DNA of 64,000 nucleotides, from positions 29,774,293 through 29,838,292 of the forward strand of contig NC_056047.1 in the NCBI RefSeq assembly GCF_004379255.2. Direction: 5' to 3'. Made by a program: the position numbers and the translations under genes. The stretch comes from Salvia splendens. Lineage: Eukaryota; Streptophyta; Magnoliopsida; Lamiales; Lamiaceae. The notes beneath the pieces are model-generated. The model saw nothing but the letters and a program-made list of their open reading frames with translations, did no database searches and was not told where the DNA came from. Below are positions 8,541 to 20,575 of this stretch, in pieces (positions within the stretch are counted from its first letter, which is position 1; each line of letters starts with the position of its first letter).

Positions 8541-11521
8541 TACCGGCGCTACTGCACATGTTTGTGCAGATAGGAGTATGTTCTCCACCTACAACAACGT
8601 TGAAGGGAGAAAGATAAACATGGGGAATCAAGCCTCGTCTGAAATCCTCGGAGTTGGTGATGTAATCCTAAAGATGACTTCTGGCGTCTCAATCTCCTTG
8701 AAGGATGCGCTGCACGTTCCGGACATCCGGAAGAACCTAGTTTCAGGATCAATACTAGTGAATAAGGGTTTTAAACTTGTATTTGAATCCGATAGGTTTG
8801 CATTGTATAAGTTTGGGAAGTCCCTCGGAAAAGGTTATGTAACCGACGGACTTTTCAAGCTTAGTGTAGCAACCAAAGCCACTGGCTAATAAGAATAAAG
8901 CATCTACTTCCTCTTATTTGATTGAGTCTTCAAATTTGTGGCATTGAAGATTGGGACATGTGAATTCAAAAGCTATTAAAAGATTAGTGAATTTAGATTT
9001 ACTAAAGACTAATGAATTGGATACCCAAGATAAATGTGAAATTTGTCTTGAAGCAAAAATGACTAAGTTGCCGTTTCACTCAGTTGAACGAAGCACAAAA
9101 CCCCTTGAATTAATTCACACGGACGTATGTGATTTAAAGATGGTGCAAACAAGAGGTGGTAAAAAGTACTTTATCACTTTCATAGATGATTGCACAAGGT
9201 ATTGCTACATTTATCTTTTAAGAAGTAAAGATGAAGCAATAGAAGCGTTCAAAAATTATAAGAACGAAGTTGAGAATCAACTTGGTTGTAAAATCAAAAT
9301 GATTCGAAGCGATAGAGGAGGCGAATATGTAGCCCCGTTTGAGGAGTTATGCAACGCAAGTGGTATAATTCATCAAACAACTGCTCCATATTCACCACAA
9401 TCTAATGGTGTTGCAGAACGCAAAAATTGAACTCTAAAAGAGATGATGAATGCACTGCTTCTAACTTCAGGATTACCACATAACATGTGGGGGGAAGCTG
9501 TTTTGACAGCCAACTATATCTTGAATAAGATCCCTCTCAAAGGAAAAGATGTCACTCCTTATGACTTGTGGAAGGGAAGGAAGCCATCCTACAAATACCT
9601 CAAAGTGTGAGGGTGTTTGGCAAAGGTGATGGTTCCTCCGCCCAAAGAAGTTACAATCGGACCTAAGACGGTTGATTGCATCTTCATTGGATATGCACTT
9701 AACAGTAGTGCATATCGATTTGATGTTCACAAGTCTGAAATATCGACTATCACAGTAGGAACAACAATTGAGTCGAGGAATGCTGTATTTCTCGAAAATA
9801 CATTTCCTTGCAAAGACAAGGAAAAAGTCTCAACCAATTCTGAGACAAGAATTGAAGAAGCCACTAGTTCTAAACAAGTGGAAGAAGAAGCCACTAGTTC
9901 TAAATCAGCAGATGCGGAACCTGAATCGCGCAAGCGTGCAAGGCCCGATCCAAAAGATACAGTACTAAGACGTGGTAATAGAGTCAGAACACCAAAAACT
10001 TTTGGTCCTGACTACATTGCTTTCATGTTGGATGAAGAACCAACATCGATAAAAGTAGCCTTTGCTGGCCCAGACGGGCTGCATTGGAGAGAAGCTGTTC
10101 AAAGCGAAATTGATTCAATTTTGCTAAACCACACATGGGTGTTGGTTGATTTCCCCGAAGGTGCTAAACCTTTAGGATGCAAATGGGTTCTTAAAAGAAA
10201 GTTTAAGGCCGATGGAACAGTTGATAAGTATAAAGCCCGATTAGTAGTAAAGGGTTTTAAACAAAAGGAAGGACATGACTTCTTCGATACCTATTCACCT
10301 GTAACAAGGATTACATCTATACGAGTGCTTCTCGCTATTGCTGCATTGCACAATCTTGAGATTCATCAAATGGATGTAAAGACCGCATTTCTAAATGGTG
10401 AACTAGAAGATGAAATCTATATGGAACAACCCGAAGGGTTTGTAGTACCTGGACAAGAGAAAAAGGTATGCAAGCTCGTAAAGTCCCTATATGGATTGAA
10501 ACAAGCGCCATTGCAATAGCACTTGAAGTTTGATAATGTGATGTTATCAAATGGGTTTAAAATCAACGAGTGCGACAAATGTGTCTACATCAAGAGCACT
10601 AATAACGGTCATGTTATAGTGTGTCTCTACGTTGATGATATGTTAATCTTGGGTAGCAACACTCAAGTAATTAACGATACAAAGGCCATGTTAAAGAGAA
10701 ACTTTGACATGAAAGACATGGGTCTAGCCGATGTAATTCTTGGAATGAAGATTCTAAGAACGACTGATAGAATCATCTTAACACAATCACATTATGTTGA
10801 GAAGATATTGAATATATTCAAAGCCTATGATGGCTCGCCGGTTAAGACTCCAATTGAACTCGACGTTCACTTGAGCAAGAACAAAGGCGAGCCCGTTGCT
10901 CAAGAAGAGTATGCACGGGTCATCGGGTGCATTATGTACTTGACTAATTGCACTCGACCTGACATCGCTTGTGCCATGAACAAGTTGAGTCGTTACACGA
11001 GCAATCCAAGCAAAGAGCATTGGAGAGCTCTTGTAAGGGTTTTGAGATATTTAAAACATACTCAAAATTATGGGCTACGCTTCTCGAGATACCCCCCGGT
11101 ACTTGAAGGGTACTGTGATGCCAATTGGATATCCGATAATAGAGACTCACTTTCAACAAGTGGATATTTCTTTACTATTGGGGGTGGTGCTGTATCGTGG
11201 AAATCCACAAAATAGACCTGTATAGCCCGATCAACAATGGAATCGGAGTTCATTGCCTTGGATAAGGCTGTTGAGGAAGCCGAGTGGCTTAAGAACTTCC
11301 TTGAAGACATTCCATGCTGGTCTAAGCCAGTGCCACCAGTGCTGATCCACTGCGATAGCCAAGCAGCTATTGGAAGGGCAAACAATGGCTTCTATAACAG
11401 TAAGTCTCGACATATACGTCGACGACATAACACCGTGAGACATTTGATCACAACAGGGGTGATTACAATTGACTATGTGAAGTCAATAGATAATCTAGCG
11501 GATCCGCTAACCAAAGGTTAA
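8512..11521 (+). pseudogene. pol: Copia Pol: protease, integrase, reverse transcriptase, RNase H, broken
   Basis: Protease shows [12 protein letters not shown] near 8530. A 1-base frameshift near 8885 leads to the frame used for the rest. That frame has the pre-integrase H..H region, an integrase core ([32 protein letters not shown]), reverse transcriptase with [11 protein letters not shown] near 10625, and RNase H ending NLADPLTKG at 11519. In-frame stops interrupt it at 8945 (TGA), 9428 (TGA after AERKN), 9608 (TGA in place of W in KVWGC), 10517 (TAG in place of W after QAPLQ) and 11213 (TAG after WKSTK). The stops whose ancestral codon is predictable are one C-to-T or G-to-A step from CGA, TGG or CAG. 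The catalytic residues I can see are retained, but no full polyprotein can be made. It normally copies the RNA and inserts the cDNA. Confidence 0.92.
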
Positions 11522-12139
11522 ACCGTGATCAAATGAATAAGTTGCTAGAGGGAATGGGTTTGAAATCCACAAACTAAAGAACTAACACAGTGGTAACCCA
11601 ACCATGATGACTGGAGATCCCAAGAACTTGGTTCAAAGGGACAACTAAGCTATGAGAGTTCATGGAAAACACTCAAACTATATCTATTCCCTAAGAGCAA
11701 TAGAGTGTTGGAGAACTTGCCTAGTGGTAAAGGCTAAGTCTATGACTTTTAATGGTTCTTAAAGATCTCAAAGAGATGAAGTTCTCAAAGAGACCAAGTA
11801 TGGCAAGGTACTTGACTAAGAATCACCTATGTAAGTGCGAAGTGTGGTCGCTTCATAAAACGTACTTATGAATCCAAAGTGGTGTCCAAGACCGCAATGG
11901 ACACAAAACGTGAGAACGGATGAGGTTGAGGTGTTTAAGCGTTAACACCATTGTCTCGGTGCACGCCGTGGGGGATTAGTTCAAAGCATCGCGCTACTAA
12001 GCCGCCTGTGTATCCGATGGTGTCGACTATGGAGGGTTCAAAGTCAACAACTACCTATCCTTATGCTTATATACCTCTCGAGGGTTGAGCTTATGTCTGC
12101 ATGCATATGCATTTGGCTATTTCCACTCATGTGGGGGAT
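11522..12139 (+). other. Copia-1 3' untranslated internal region with polypurine tract
   Basis: This non-coding stretch between the RNase H stop and the 3' LTR ends with CTCATGTGGGGGATTG. The GTGGGGGA run is the expected primer for plus-strand DNA synthesis and abuts the LTR. I see no other gene; the region has many short AAG/CAAAG words but no clear repeat. Confidence 0.75.
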
Positions 12140-13240
12140 TGTAAAAAACATGGATTAAATATGCCCGGTCAATGGTTTTGACCAAAGAATAAATGTGACG
12201 AGACATTTAATTTTGTGAAATTAAATGATATAGCGTCGATCTACATTTTACGTAGATAAATGTAGTATATTCACTTTCTCAAATCCGATTTCCGGTGAGT
12301 GAGAAATAGTGGATTAAAGTTGAGCATAATTAGCTTTTAATTAAAGCTTGGAGCATGTGCTTAGGGAATAATTAACTAGTGTTAATTATCCCACATTGGA
12401 AGATTAATACATCTTTAATGTGTTTAAATTAAGTGACTTTATGTTACTTAATAATTATAGTGGATCAAGATGGGTGAAAAAGCCCACACGCGCGCACACG
12501 CGCGCGCCGCCGCCGCCGCCCGCCCCGCCCGAGCCCGTGCTCGTGCTCGTGGGCGTGGGCGCGGGCCGCGGGCCTCGGGCCCGATCCCGATCCCGATCCC
12601 GATCCCGATCTCGATCTTGATCTTGGCAATTGGTCTTTGGGCTTGGGGCTTGGCCCAAACTATTCTTTTTGGACCACCGCCGAGTCAGCAATCCAAGTGG
12701 CTTGACACGTCGTTAAGCGAGGCACAGTCACGGCTGCCACGTGAGAAATCCACACGCTCCACATGCGATAGGCACACGCCTGCCACACGCTCGTAACCGA
12801 CGGCGGTTACGAATCTGCTATGATGAGCCTTCATGGCTCGGTTGACCCTGCATGGTGGCTTGGCCTATAAATAGGCTAGCCATACCACTGCATTAGTACA
12901 CACGATTACAAGCCTTCTGCATCATCGTAAGCTCTCTCCCTCTCTCTGCATTGTCCTTCTGTCGAAGCTCTGCCCTCTACTCCATCCAGTTCGCCGGAGC
13001 TCTACTGATTGCGGTGCTGCATCAATAGAGACGTAGCCGTTTTACCTTTGGGGTCGACACGCCAAACCGAAGAGCACTACCGGGGCGTATCTCGTCTTGC
13101 GGGAAGAGGCCTCCTCGACTCGGCTAAACATTCACGGTTTTTTTGTTTCATTGTAATTCAGTTCAGTTTCGTTTCTTGTATTCCTTCTTTTGGGTTGTAT
13201 TACGCCTGGCTTTTATCTCTTGTAATCAGTAGAACCAACA
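12140..13240 (+). repeat. 3' LTR of Copia-1
   Basis: It begins TGTAAAAAACATGG right after the polypurine tract and ends AACCAACA next to the AATAC duplication. TATAAATA lies at 12866-12873. It differs from the 5' LTR by about ten substitutions plus length change in the hexamer ladder. Confidence 0.94.
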
Positions 13241-13245
13241 AATAC

Positions 13246-13874
13246 ATCCCTACGGTAATATTTATAAATTTAATGCGGAAATTATACTTTTAATTTTAAA
13301 AAATCTATAATTTCTTAATGTCATAATGGAATTCTTTTTTTATAATGTCTAGAAATATTGAAAAAATATAACTTATTTATGCTGTTTATATAGAAAAAAC
13401 ATACTAGTATAGTTTATTTTATGTAAGGGTGTTTATTCGTTAAAGAAGAGTGTCCGGAAATGACAGGAATAGTGCGTATGGTGACACAGTGATCATTTTT
13501 CGACGTTGCAAGCTCTTCTGACGTGCTACCGACATTTTTCTGAATTTTCCCAAACTCGAAATACTGGCTTTATCACTGCATACACTAATAGATTAGGGAG
13601 AGGATTTTCCGACTGATCTCACGCAAAGTAGCCGACTGAGTTAATAGAGTTAACTCTAGTTATTTAGAATTTATTCGAATACAATATATATTTGACTTGA
13701 TCAGAAAACTATTGGTAAAACAAGTTGGCTAAATTAAATTAGAAACAAGTTTTATTAATTAGTGAATATTGGGTATCTTATTTACAAGAAAATAATTAAT
13801 AACAAGGTATCCCATATTATTCGGCTGGAAGATCGATATTAACTTTGCGAGTGATACCAGTTAATATGCATTTA
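13246..13874. other. AT-rich intergenic DNA, no gene recognised
   Basis: This is the continuation of the sequence interrupted by Copia-1. It is AT-rich and has no long frame, terminal repeats or RNA gene signature that I can see. A slightly GC-richer patch at 13440-13600 has no recognisable content. Confidence 0.5.
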
Positions 13875-14093
13875 AGCTAATAATAGAAACACAATTAAAT
13901 CATTAATTAGCTCGATATTTAAGCCTAAGTTCAAGCTTCTTTGATCCCTACGACCATCCATAGTGGAGCGGACGATAGCGCGCCCGATTCATTTGAGCTA
14001 ATATTAGAAACACAATTTAATCATTAATTAGCTCGATATTTAAGCCTAAGCTCAAGCACCTTTGATCCCTAAGGCCATCCACAGTGGGGCGGA
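13875..14093. repeat. 121-bp duplication of Harbinger flank plus terminal repeat
   Basis: AGCTAATAATAGAAACACAA at 13875 recurs as AGCTAATATTAGAAACACAA at 13996. Both units run through ATTAGCTCGATATTTAAGCC to GATCCCTA and then a CCATCCA(T/C)AGTGG(A/G)GCGGAC word, which is the Harbinger terminus. Unit 1 then reads GATAGCGCGCCCGATTC, the reverse complement of GAATCGGGCGCGCTATC that follows unit 2. The flank and terminus are thus duplicated and the subterminal piece inverted. Confidence 0.75.
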
Positions 14094-14380
14094 CGAATCG
14101 GGCGCGCTATCGTCCGTTAGTGTGGCTTCGCGGACGACGGACGATGCTTCGTCCGCACCCTAAGCTTAGTCCGCGGACGAAGCGCAGACGATAGGGCATC
14201 GCCCGCGCCATCGTTCGCCCATTGTGGGCGGCGCGGACGATGCAACGCGTTTTTATTTTTATTTTTTAATTCGAAATCTGTCTATTTAAACCTCAATTGT
14301 CATTCTATTTTTCATACGAACATTTCTCGCATCTCTCATTTCTCTCATCTCTCACGTTTCTCCATCTCTCGCAAATCAAA

Positions 14381-15525
14381 ATGAACCACGACGACGACCG
14401 GAGTTACTCGGAGGACGGTAGTCCGACTTTGACTCGAGCCTTAAATGCAGCCGTGCACGACGCAATGGCGGAATGCTTAGCCATAATGGAACGCGAGGAG
14501 GCGGAGGCGGAGGCAGCAGCGGTGTTGGCGGCGGCGGCGGAGCAGATCCCCAGGCCTATTCGACGTCGGACGTTTGTCTGACGCGACCACGCCGCAACTC
14601 ACGAACGTCTACGTACACACTATTTTGCCGAGCAACCACGGTGCGGCCCGACTGTTTTCTGCCGTCGTTACCTTTTTCTCAGCATTGTCCAGACGTTACA
14701 GTCACGTGATGAATACTTCCAGTATCGGGAAGATGGCATCGGCAGACCCGGACTTACGCCGTTGCAAAAGTGCACAATTGCACTTCGTCAGTTAGCCTAC
14801 GGCACTAGCGCTGAGATGTTCGACGAGTACCTCCACGTCGGGGAAACAACAGGCCACGAGTGCCTGAAGAGATTTTGTAGGGGAGTTGTGGAGGCCTATA
14901 TCGACACATATTTGCGAAAGCCGACAGCTGTAGATTGCCAGGGCCTTATGAGAATGCACGAGACGGCTTACGGCTTTCCTGGGATGCTAGGGAGCATCGA
15001 CTGTATGCACTGGGCGTGGAAGAATTGTCCGACAACGTGGAGAGGCCAATTCACTAGTGGATACAAGGGCAGCCACCCGACTATGATCCTCGAAGCCGTC
15101 GCTGACCATCGGCTCTGGATCTGGCATGCTTACTTCTGTGTAGCCGGGTCGAACAACGACATCAACGTCCTCAACTCATTCACCCTCTTCACCGAGCAAT
15201 GCAACGACAATGGCCCGGCCATCGAGTTCACCGCCAACGGGCGCCAATACCACATGGGGTACTACTTGGCCGATGGTATATACCCAAGGTGACCTGTTTT
15301 TCTGAAGACGATCAGCTGCCCAATTGGTGAGAAGAGAGTTTTATTTGCACAAAAGCAGGAGGCGACGCGGAAGGATGTGGAGCGGGCATTTGGTGTGCTC
15401 CAAGCACGGTGGTCAATAGTGAAAGGGCCGGGCCGTCTCTGGTTTAAGGAAGTACTCGCCGATGTCATGTATGCGTGCATAATCTTGCACAACATGATAG
15501 TCGAACATGAAGGTGGGAGCATCAC
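14381..15525 (+). pseudogene. Harbinger (DDE_4, HARBI1-like) transposase, stops plus insertion
   Basis: A single frame from ATG at 14381 encodes a DDE-type nuclease that excises and inserts the element. The N-terminus is acidic (MNHDDDRSYSEDGS) with an Ala/Glu stretch. The LGLTPLQKC-type region appears as RPGLTPLQKCTIALRQLAYG near residue 122. Catalytic candidates are D207 (GSIDCMHW), D260 (GSNNDINVLN) and E334 (VERAFGVLQARW). In-frame TGA codons fall at 14579 (codon 67) and 15290 (codon 304, a Trp position). The frame is cut at 15525 by the Athila LTR; the last codons resume after the insertion and end at 33967. Apart from two stops and the insertion the gene is well preserved. Related domesticated plant proteins are ALP1-like, but this copy is clearly in a transposon. 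Confidence 0.9.
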
Positions 15526-17010
15526 TGATAAGGCCAATTTCATGCATCGGTTATGGGGTTAAATTCAACAATTTACGGGGTCTAACACATCTTTTAAGTC
15601 AGGTGTGTAGAAGAAATCGCCAGGTCCTGGAAGGAAAGAAGATAATCGCCTAGCGAAGGAAATTGGCGAGAAAGTGAGCAGAATGAAGAAAAAATTGCCA
15701 GACGGAGGAGATCATTAGCTGGAGGGTAGAACGAAGAATTCAAGAGAAAGGCTTCTAGAAGATCGCCTCCACATCTATAAAAGAGAGAGCATGCAACATG
15801 AAAAGAGGGACTGACGACTTTTGGCTCTAAGCTCACTTTCACACACTTCTACACACACTTGAGGTAATCGGGAAGTCTAGGGGTGGGTTTTGGGGTCATT
15901 TTTAGTTTGATGTCGTGTATCACCGTCCTCGTGTAGGGCGAAGAAACAATTTAATTGTTTTCATTTTAGTTTTCTGTTCAGATTTCTACCGAGTCTTCGC
16001 AATTCGAAGCTCGGCTCTCGTTGTGTTGTTGAAATCTCGTTTAGCTATCTATGGAATTTCTATTTTCTGTCATGAATGATGCTGATGTTGATTTGTTTGT
16101 GTTTGATTCTGAGTTTGTGGTGGTTTACTTGAATGGATGCTTTTCACACTTGATCTGGTGAATTGGAGTTGAATCGTGGTTGGATTATCGTTGATCGGAG
16201 TGGATCTGTTGAATCGGAGCTCATGGAGTTGTTTTTGGTTGTAGTTTGGTTCGGATTGCTTGGATCCGGAGTGGATTAAGTGTCCGACGTGTTGATCTGA
16301 AGCAGAGTTGGTTGATTGTGCATGAATCTGATGGCTCGTTTCTGTGTTTCTGTTTACTTAGTCTAGTAGATGTAGATCTGTTTGATTTCCGATTAATCGC
16401 CAGTTTCCGACGTCCGAATTATGTTGTTCTGTTTGAATCTGTTGTTACTATTTTTTTTCTCCATGTTCGAGCTTGAATCAGGTGATAAGATGCAGATCGT
16501 TGTTTGTCAATTTCAGAATTAGTTATTTGCAGCTTTTCATCATACTTTACTGTTTTGGGAAATGGTCCCCACTGCTCGTTTGATCTTTGTTTAGCTAGAT
16601 TAGGAATTTTTTTACTAGGTCGAGGAAGTTCGTTTGAGTTATTGAAGTTAAGATGTTGTCCCATGTCTGCATGATATTTACAGTTTCCTAGGTCTAGTGT
16701 TAGTTTTCATTCCTCAGCCTAGTTATAATTTTTTTCCAACCCAAAATTGCTTGGCAGCAGCTAATTCCTTTTCCAGAATGTTTTAAATGCCTTCTTACGC
16801 ATACGTGTTCGTGGGATCGATCCCTACTTCCCTGTACTAATTCATAGTATAGCGGGTTGAGGGTTTTGAATGCGGAATTTGTGTGTCCGACGACTGAGAC
16901 TCCCAGGATACTCTGAGTTCCTAGACCTTGTGATCTAGCGGATTCTCTTGGCTTGAGAGGTTTGACCTAGCACAAAAGCACACACACTTTCTCTAATACC
17001 AACCAAAGCA
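15526..17010 (+). repeat. LTR 1 of the Athila-type element
   Basis: It begins TGATAAGGCCAATTTCATGC, a start typical of plant Athila/Tat LTRs, and ends AACCAAAGCA seven bases before the primer binding site. A TATAAAAG box is at 15776-15783. It aligns throughout with LTR 2 with scattered substitutions and small indels. Confidence 0.9.
15776..15783 (+). promoter_or_regulatory. TATA box of Athila LTR 1
   Basis: TATAAAAG lies in CACATCTATAAAAGAGAGAG, about 250 bp into the LTR. The same box occurs in LTR 2 at 29094-29101. Confidence 0.65.
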
Positions 17011-17016
17011 TTCGAA

Positions 17017-17034
17017 TGGCGCCGTTGCCGGGGA
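17017..17034 (+). promoter_or_regulatory. Primer binding site, aspartate tRNA type
   Basis: TGGCGCCGTTGCCGGGGA is the sequence commonly used by Athila/Tat elements to bind the 3' end of tRNA-Asp and start minus-strand DNA synthesis. It lies just after LTR 1. Confidence 0.88.
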
Positions 17035-17114
17035 TGGATGGCGTAGTTTATGATTGTGTTTAGAGATTTTGGTGTATATAGTTTTGATTTTTCTTTTTTT
17101 TTAATTTACAGTTT

Positions 17115-19170
17115 ATGAGCAGAGGCTCACGGTTTGGACACTGGGGTACATCATCTGGATGGAGGAACGATCGGTTTATTTGGCAGGTCAAGGTGACAGC
17201 ATCTACGGTCACCACCAGATCGGGATTATCTACGGGAGATTCATTTCCGTTCGGTTCAGGAAGTGACAAGGATTGGAGTTCGTAAGGAAGGGAGGATCCC
17301 AAGTCGTCTTCAGAAACAGATACAGAAGAGAACGAGATCGGAGCCATGGCACATGTAGTCGATTTAGATCCTGAGGTCGGCTCGCTCACTGCCCATCTAG
17401 ATGGTAAGCCAGCCCAGGCTATAGTCACGAATCAGCGTCAGAGGTCTATCGATATTAAGATAAATGTGCTAGGCATTCTACCGACGTTCTCCGGGCATAG
17501 AAACGAGTGTCCATACGAGTTCCTAAATGAGTTTAGTAAGCTGTACAGTATTCAGAAAAGGCCCAACGATGCAACGGAGGAAGATTATCACCTACGTGCA
17601 ATTCCATTCGCCCTGAAGGGAGAGGCTAACATATGGCTACTGAGGCTGCCTCAGGATTCCATCCGTACATGGAGAGATTTAATGTTGGAGTTTCGGGATT
17701 ATTTTTTCCCTTTAAACAAGACAAACGCCCTCAAGAAGGAAATCGTGGAGTGTAAGCAGGAGTACGATGAATCTCTGAGTCAATATTAGATGCTTGCCCG
17801 AATCACAGAATGATCGAAGCAGAAATTTACTATTTGTTCTATGAAGGAGCAACCCCTGAATCAAAGGATCTGATGAATTCCTCGAGCAGGGGAAATTTTA
17901 CAAAGAAAAAGGGAAGTGAAGCAGGAGAGATCTTGGGCATGTTAATAGAAGCTAAAAAGGCGTACGACAACCCGAGGATCATTATGAGGAGAGGGTCAGC
18001 AAATGCGCTGAGGGAGCAAGATGACGAAAGGGTCGAGGCGAGAATAGATAGGCTTGAGAAAGCACTCTTGAGTGCAATCGAGAAGGCCAACCCGCCAGCC
18101 TCACGAGAGAAAGAGAAAACTCCGGGTCCAGGAGAAGCTCCACCCCAGCAATACTATGGCCCTCAAGAGGGGGATTACCAGGCCCAGGTGAATTCGATGG
18201 GGAGTTGGAATCCAGATGGGAGTTGGAATCAAGGGAAACAGAAGGATGCACCATGGAGAACCCATCCCAATTTTAGATGGTCTGACGTTGACCCGACCCA
18301 ACCACCTCCACAACATAACACCCAGTGTACACACCAACCAGAAAGGTAGACTAACTGGTCTGGGAGAAATCAGGAGGGGCAGAACAACTGGAATTGGGGG
18401 AACAGGAATCAAAACCGCCAAGGGTGCTCTTATGTGCCGCCACACCAGATGAACTATCCAAGAAATTATCAGAATTCCCAACCCAGTTATCAGGAGAACC
18501 AAGGGCTAGGAAATCAGTTCAACAATAGTTCAGGAGGTCAGGGAAACTTTCGCCAGAACCAAGGGAGTGGACCAAACCTGGGTTCAGGACCAAATCCCGA
18601 ACAACCCAATTCTAAGCCACAAAGGAATCTAGATAAAATGGTGCATGATCTAGTTAGTTCTCAACAGCATATGCAGAATAACATGCAATCCAACAATAAC
18701 GTGGTGCATAAACTTCGGATGCTCAGTTGGAGCAGAAGGCAGCGATGGACATGTTGGCAAAGAAATTGTCCCAGATCGCAACCTCCTTGAACGAGATGCG
18801 AGGGAACGAAGGAAAGATTCATGCCTCAGTAAGGCCACCAGATAGAGCTAACAACAGTCAAATCACTTTAAGATCTGGGCAAGGTTATGAAGGTCCGGTG
18901 ATGAAGATGAATGAAGAAACACCTCCCGCGGAAGGCAAGGAAGGGAAGAACTCAGTTCCTAAACCTGGAAATTCGAAGATAGGGAGTACCGTAAGAGGAG
19001 ATGACCTTCGTGAAGGTGACCTGGGGAAACCGCTACCTAGTGTGGCTGAACGGTTTTTCCTAGACCTAGAGCCAGAAGCGGAAAATGAAGTAGTAAGGAA
19101 GGAAACGGGCGAGCTTTCAGCTGGAGGGTCTACAAGTGCAGAGAAGCAAGTGAAACCATTTCCTCACTGA
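17115..19170 (+). pseudogene. gag: Athila Gag, copy 1, frameshifted
   Basis: Gag starts at ATG 17115 (MSRGSRFGHWGTSSGWRN) and is stopped at 17281 (TAA). The capsid homology region is readable from 17346 to 17789 (ILPTFSGHRNECPYEFLNEF, then EANIWLLRLPQDSIRTWRD). A 13-base deletion relative to copy 2 near 17785 shifts the frame. It resumes at 17810 (MIEAEIYYLFYEG) and runs to a TAG at 18347 through a coiled, charged segment and a Gln/Asn-rich tail with many NWNQ, NQGK and YQNSQ words. A further frame change near 18715, also present in copy 2, leads to the frame that enters protease, and a TGA stop follows at 19168. No zinc knuckle is evident. It would assemble particles in a functional element. 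Confidence 0.85.
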
Positions 19171-19878
19171 GGAGAGGCTAAGAAGAAGAAGGATGAACCG
19201 GTGGATTTTATGGATATCTTTGGAAAGTTGGAGATAAACCTACCGTTCTTACAGGCTTTGAAATTGCCGGTCTTCAGCAAATTTATTATGAAGTTCATAG
19301 CTGGAAAGACAAGACCCAGTGGGAAGATCCTGATTGGAGAGAACGTGTCAGCAGTGATTCAGAAACGCAGGATGCCTTCGAAACGCACTGACCCATGTAT
19401 GTTCACCTTACCCATTTCCATTGTTGATTTAAGAATTGAGCATGCTATGTGTGACTTAGGGGCGTCGATAAATGTTTTACCGCTTTCCATATACAAAAAG
19501 TTGGTAGGAGTAGGAATGGTGGATACGAAGGTGGTAATCCAATTGGCGGATAGGTCGTGCATTTGTCCAGAGGGAGTTTTAGAAAATGTCGTAGTCAAGG
19601 TGCATGATTTTCTGTATCCGGCCGATTTCCATGTTATTAAAATGAGTGATAATGAATCCTCTGAGTCTAGCGGCATGCTTCTAGGTAGACCTTTTATGCA
19701 TACCGCTAAGACCATTACAGATGTTTTTGATGGAACCATATGCCTGGACTATAATGGGGAAAAATATACATTTAGCATAGATGAAGCAATGAAAAAACCA
19801 TTAGATGTTGAAAATTTGCATGCTGTCGATGTTATTAACCCCCTGGTCCTGGAGTATCTTGAGACCGAGTTGATGTAG
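19171..19878 (+). pseudogene. Athila aspartic protease region, copy 1
   Basis: The frame reads MDFMDIFGKLEINLPFLQAL and contains the retropepsin-like active site CDLGASINVLPLSIYKK near 19450, where DLGAS replaces the usual DTGAS, as expected for Athila/Tat lineages. A second conserved block, MLLGRPFMHTAKT, follows near 19675. The frame is the same as the preceding segment, separated by the TGA at 19168, and ends at TAG 19876; copy 2 has a glutamine codon there. In a working element it cleaves Gag and Pol. The motif is intact, but the stops on both sides make production unlikely. Confidence 0.85.
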
Positions 19879-19944
19879 GAGAAGATTGATAATTCAGAGT
19901 TAAGTCACTCTATTGACAGAGAGGTAGCTGGATGGTGTGAGACA

Positions 19945-20575
19945 ATGCATACAAGGGAACTAACGGATGTGGAGCTATCCGAAACTATTTCGGAGTTTTG
20001 TAAAAATCCAGAGTCCGCCAGGTTAAGGGGATTAGCCCATGTGGCTACCGTGGAAAATTCTTCTGGGTCTGCAAAGGGATTGATAATTGATGTGACAGAA
20101 AAAAAATCCCCTGCCCCAGGAAACAAGTACCCCAAGAAGGAACTGAAAACGCTCCCACCAGGTCTCAAGTATGCCTATCTGGATGAAAATGGGACGTTCC
20201 CAGTAATCGTCAACAACAACTTGACCAAGGAACAAGAAAATGAATTACTGGAGGTAATCCGAAGGAACAAGAAGGCCATAGGATGGACTCTCTCAGACCT
20301 AGTAGGGATCAATCCTGATCTTTGCATCCACCACATCAGGTTGGAAGAAGGTGCGAAGGCCTATAGGGACCCACAATGCAAGCTGAATCCAAACATAAGG
20401 GAGGAAGTTTTGAAGGAAGTTTTGAAGCTGCTTTCTCTAGGTATCATTTACTCTATTCCAGATAGTGAATGGGTAAGTCCAGTTCACATGGTGCCCAAAA
20501 AGTCAGGAATTCAGGTAGTTAAGAATGACAAGAATGAATTAGTACCCACCCGACTTGTCACTGAAAGCAACCTGG
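19945..20575 (+). pseudogene. Athila reverse transcriptase N-terminal part, copy 1
   Basis: The frame includes the conserved entry to the RT domain: LPPGLKYAYLDENGTFPVI, GWTLSDLVGINPDLCIHHI and SEWVSPVHMVPKKSGIQVV. After LVPTRLVT copy 2 continues with the block GWRMCIDYRKLNEA. In copy 1 about 36 bases of that block are missing, immediately next to the inserted solo LTR at 20576. The catalytic part of RT resumes after the insertion at 22099. Confidence 0.87.

Larger units (their letters stand above)
5926..13240 (+). mobile_element. Copia-type LTR retrotransposon (Copia-1), structurally complete
   Basis: Two LTRs (5926-7074 and 12140-13240) start TG and end CA. A 5-bp duplication AATAC flanks the element at 5921-5925 and 13241-13245. 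Between them lie gag, protease, integrase, reverse transcriptase and RNase H in the Copia order, then a purine tract GTGGGGGA just before the 3' LTR. By eye I found about ten substitutions between the LTRs outside the GC/hexamer region, roughly 1%, so insertion was fairly recent. Pol is disabled by two frameshifts and five in-frame stops. Confidence 0.95.

Noticed and set aside
18700..18740. A programmed -1 ribosomal frameshift site
   Set aside because: The codons around the shared frame change (CAT AAA CTT CGG) do not form a standard slippery heptamer, and no following structure is evident.
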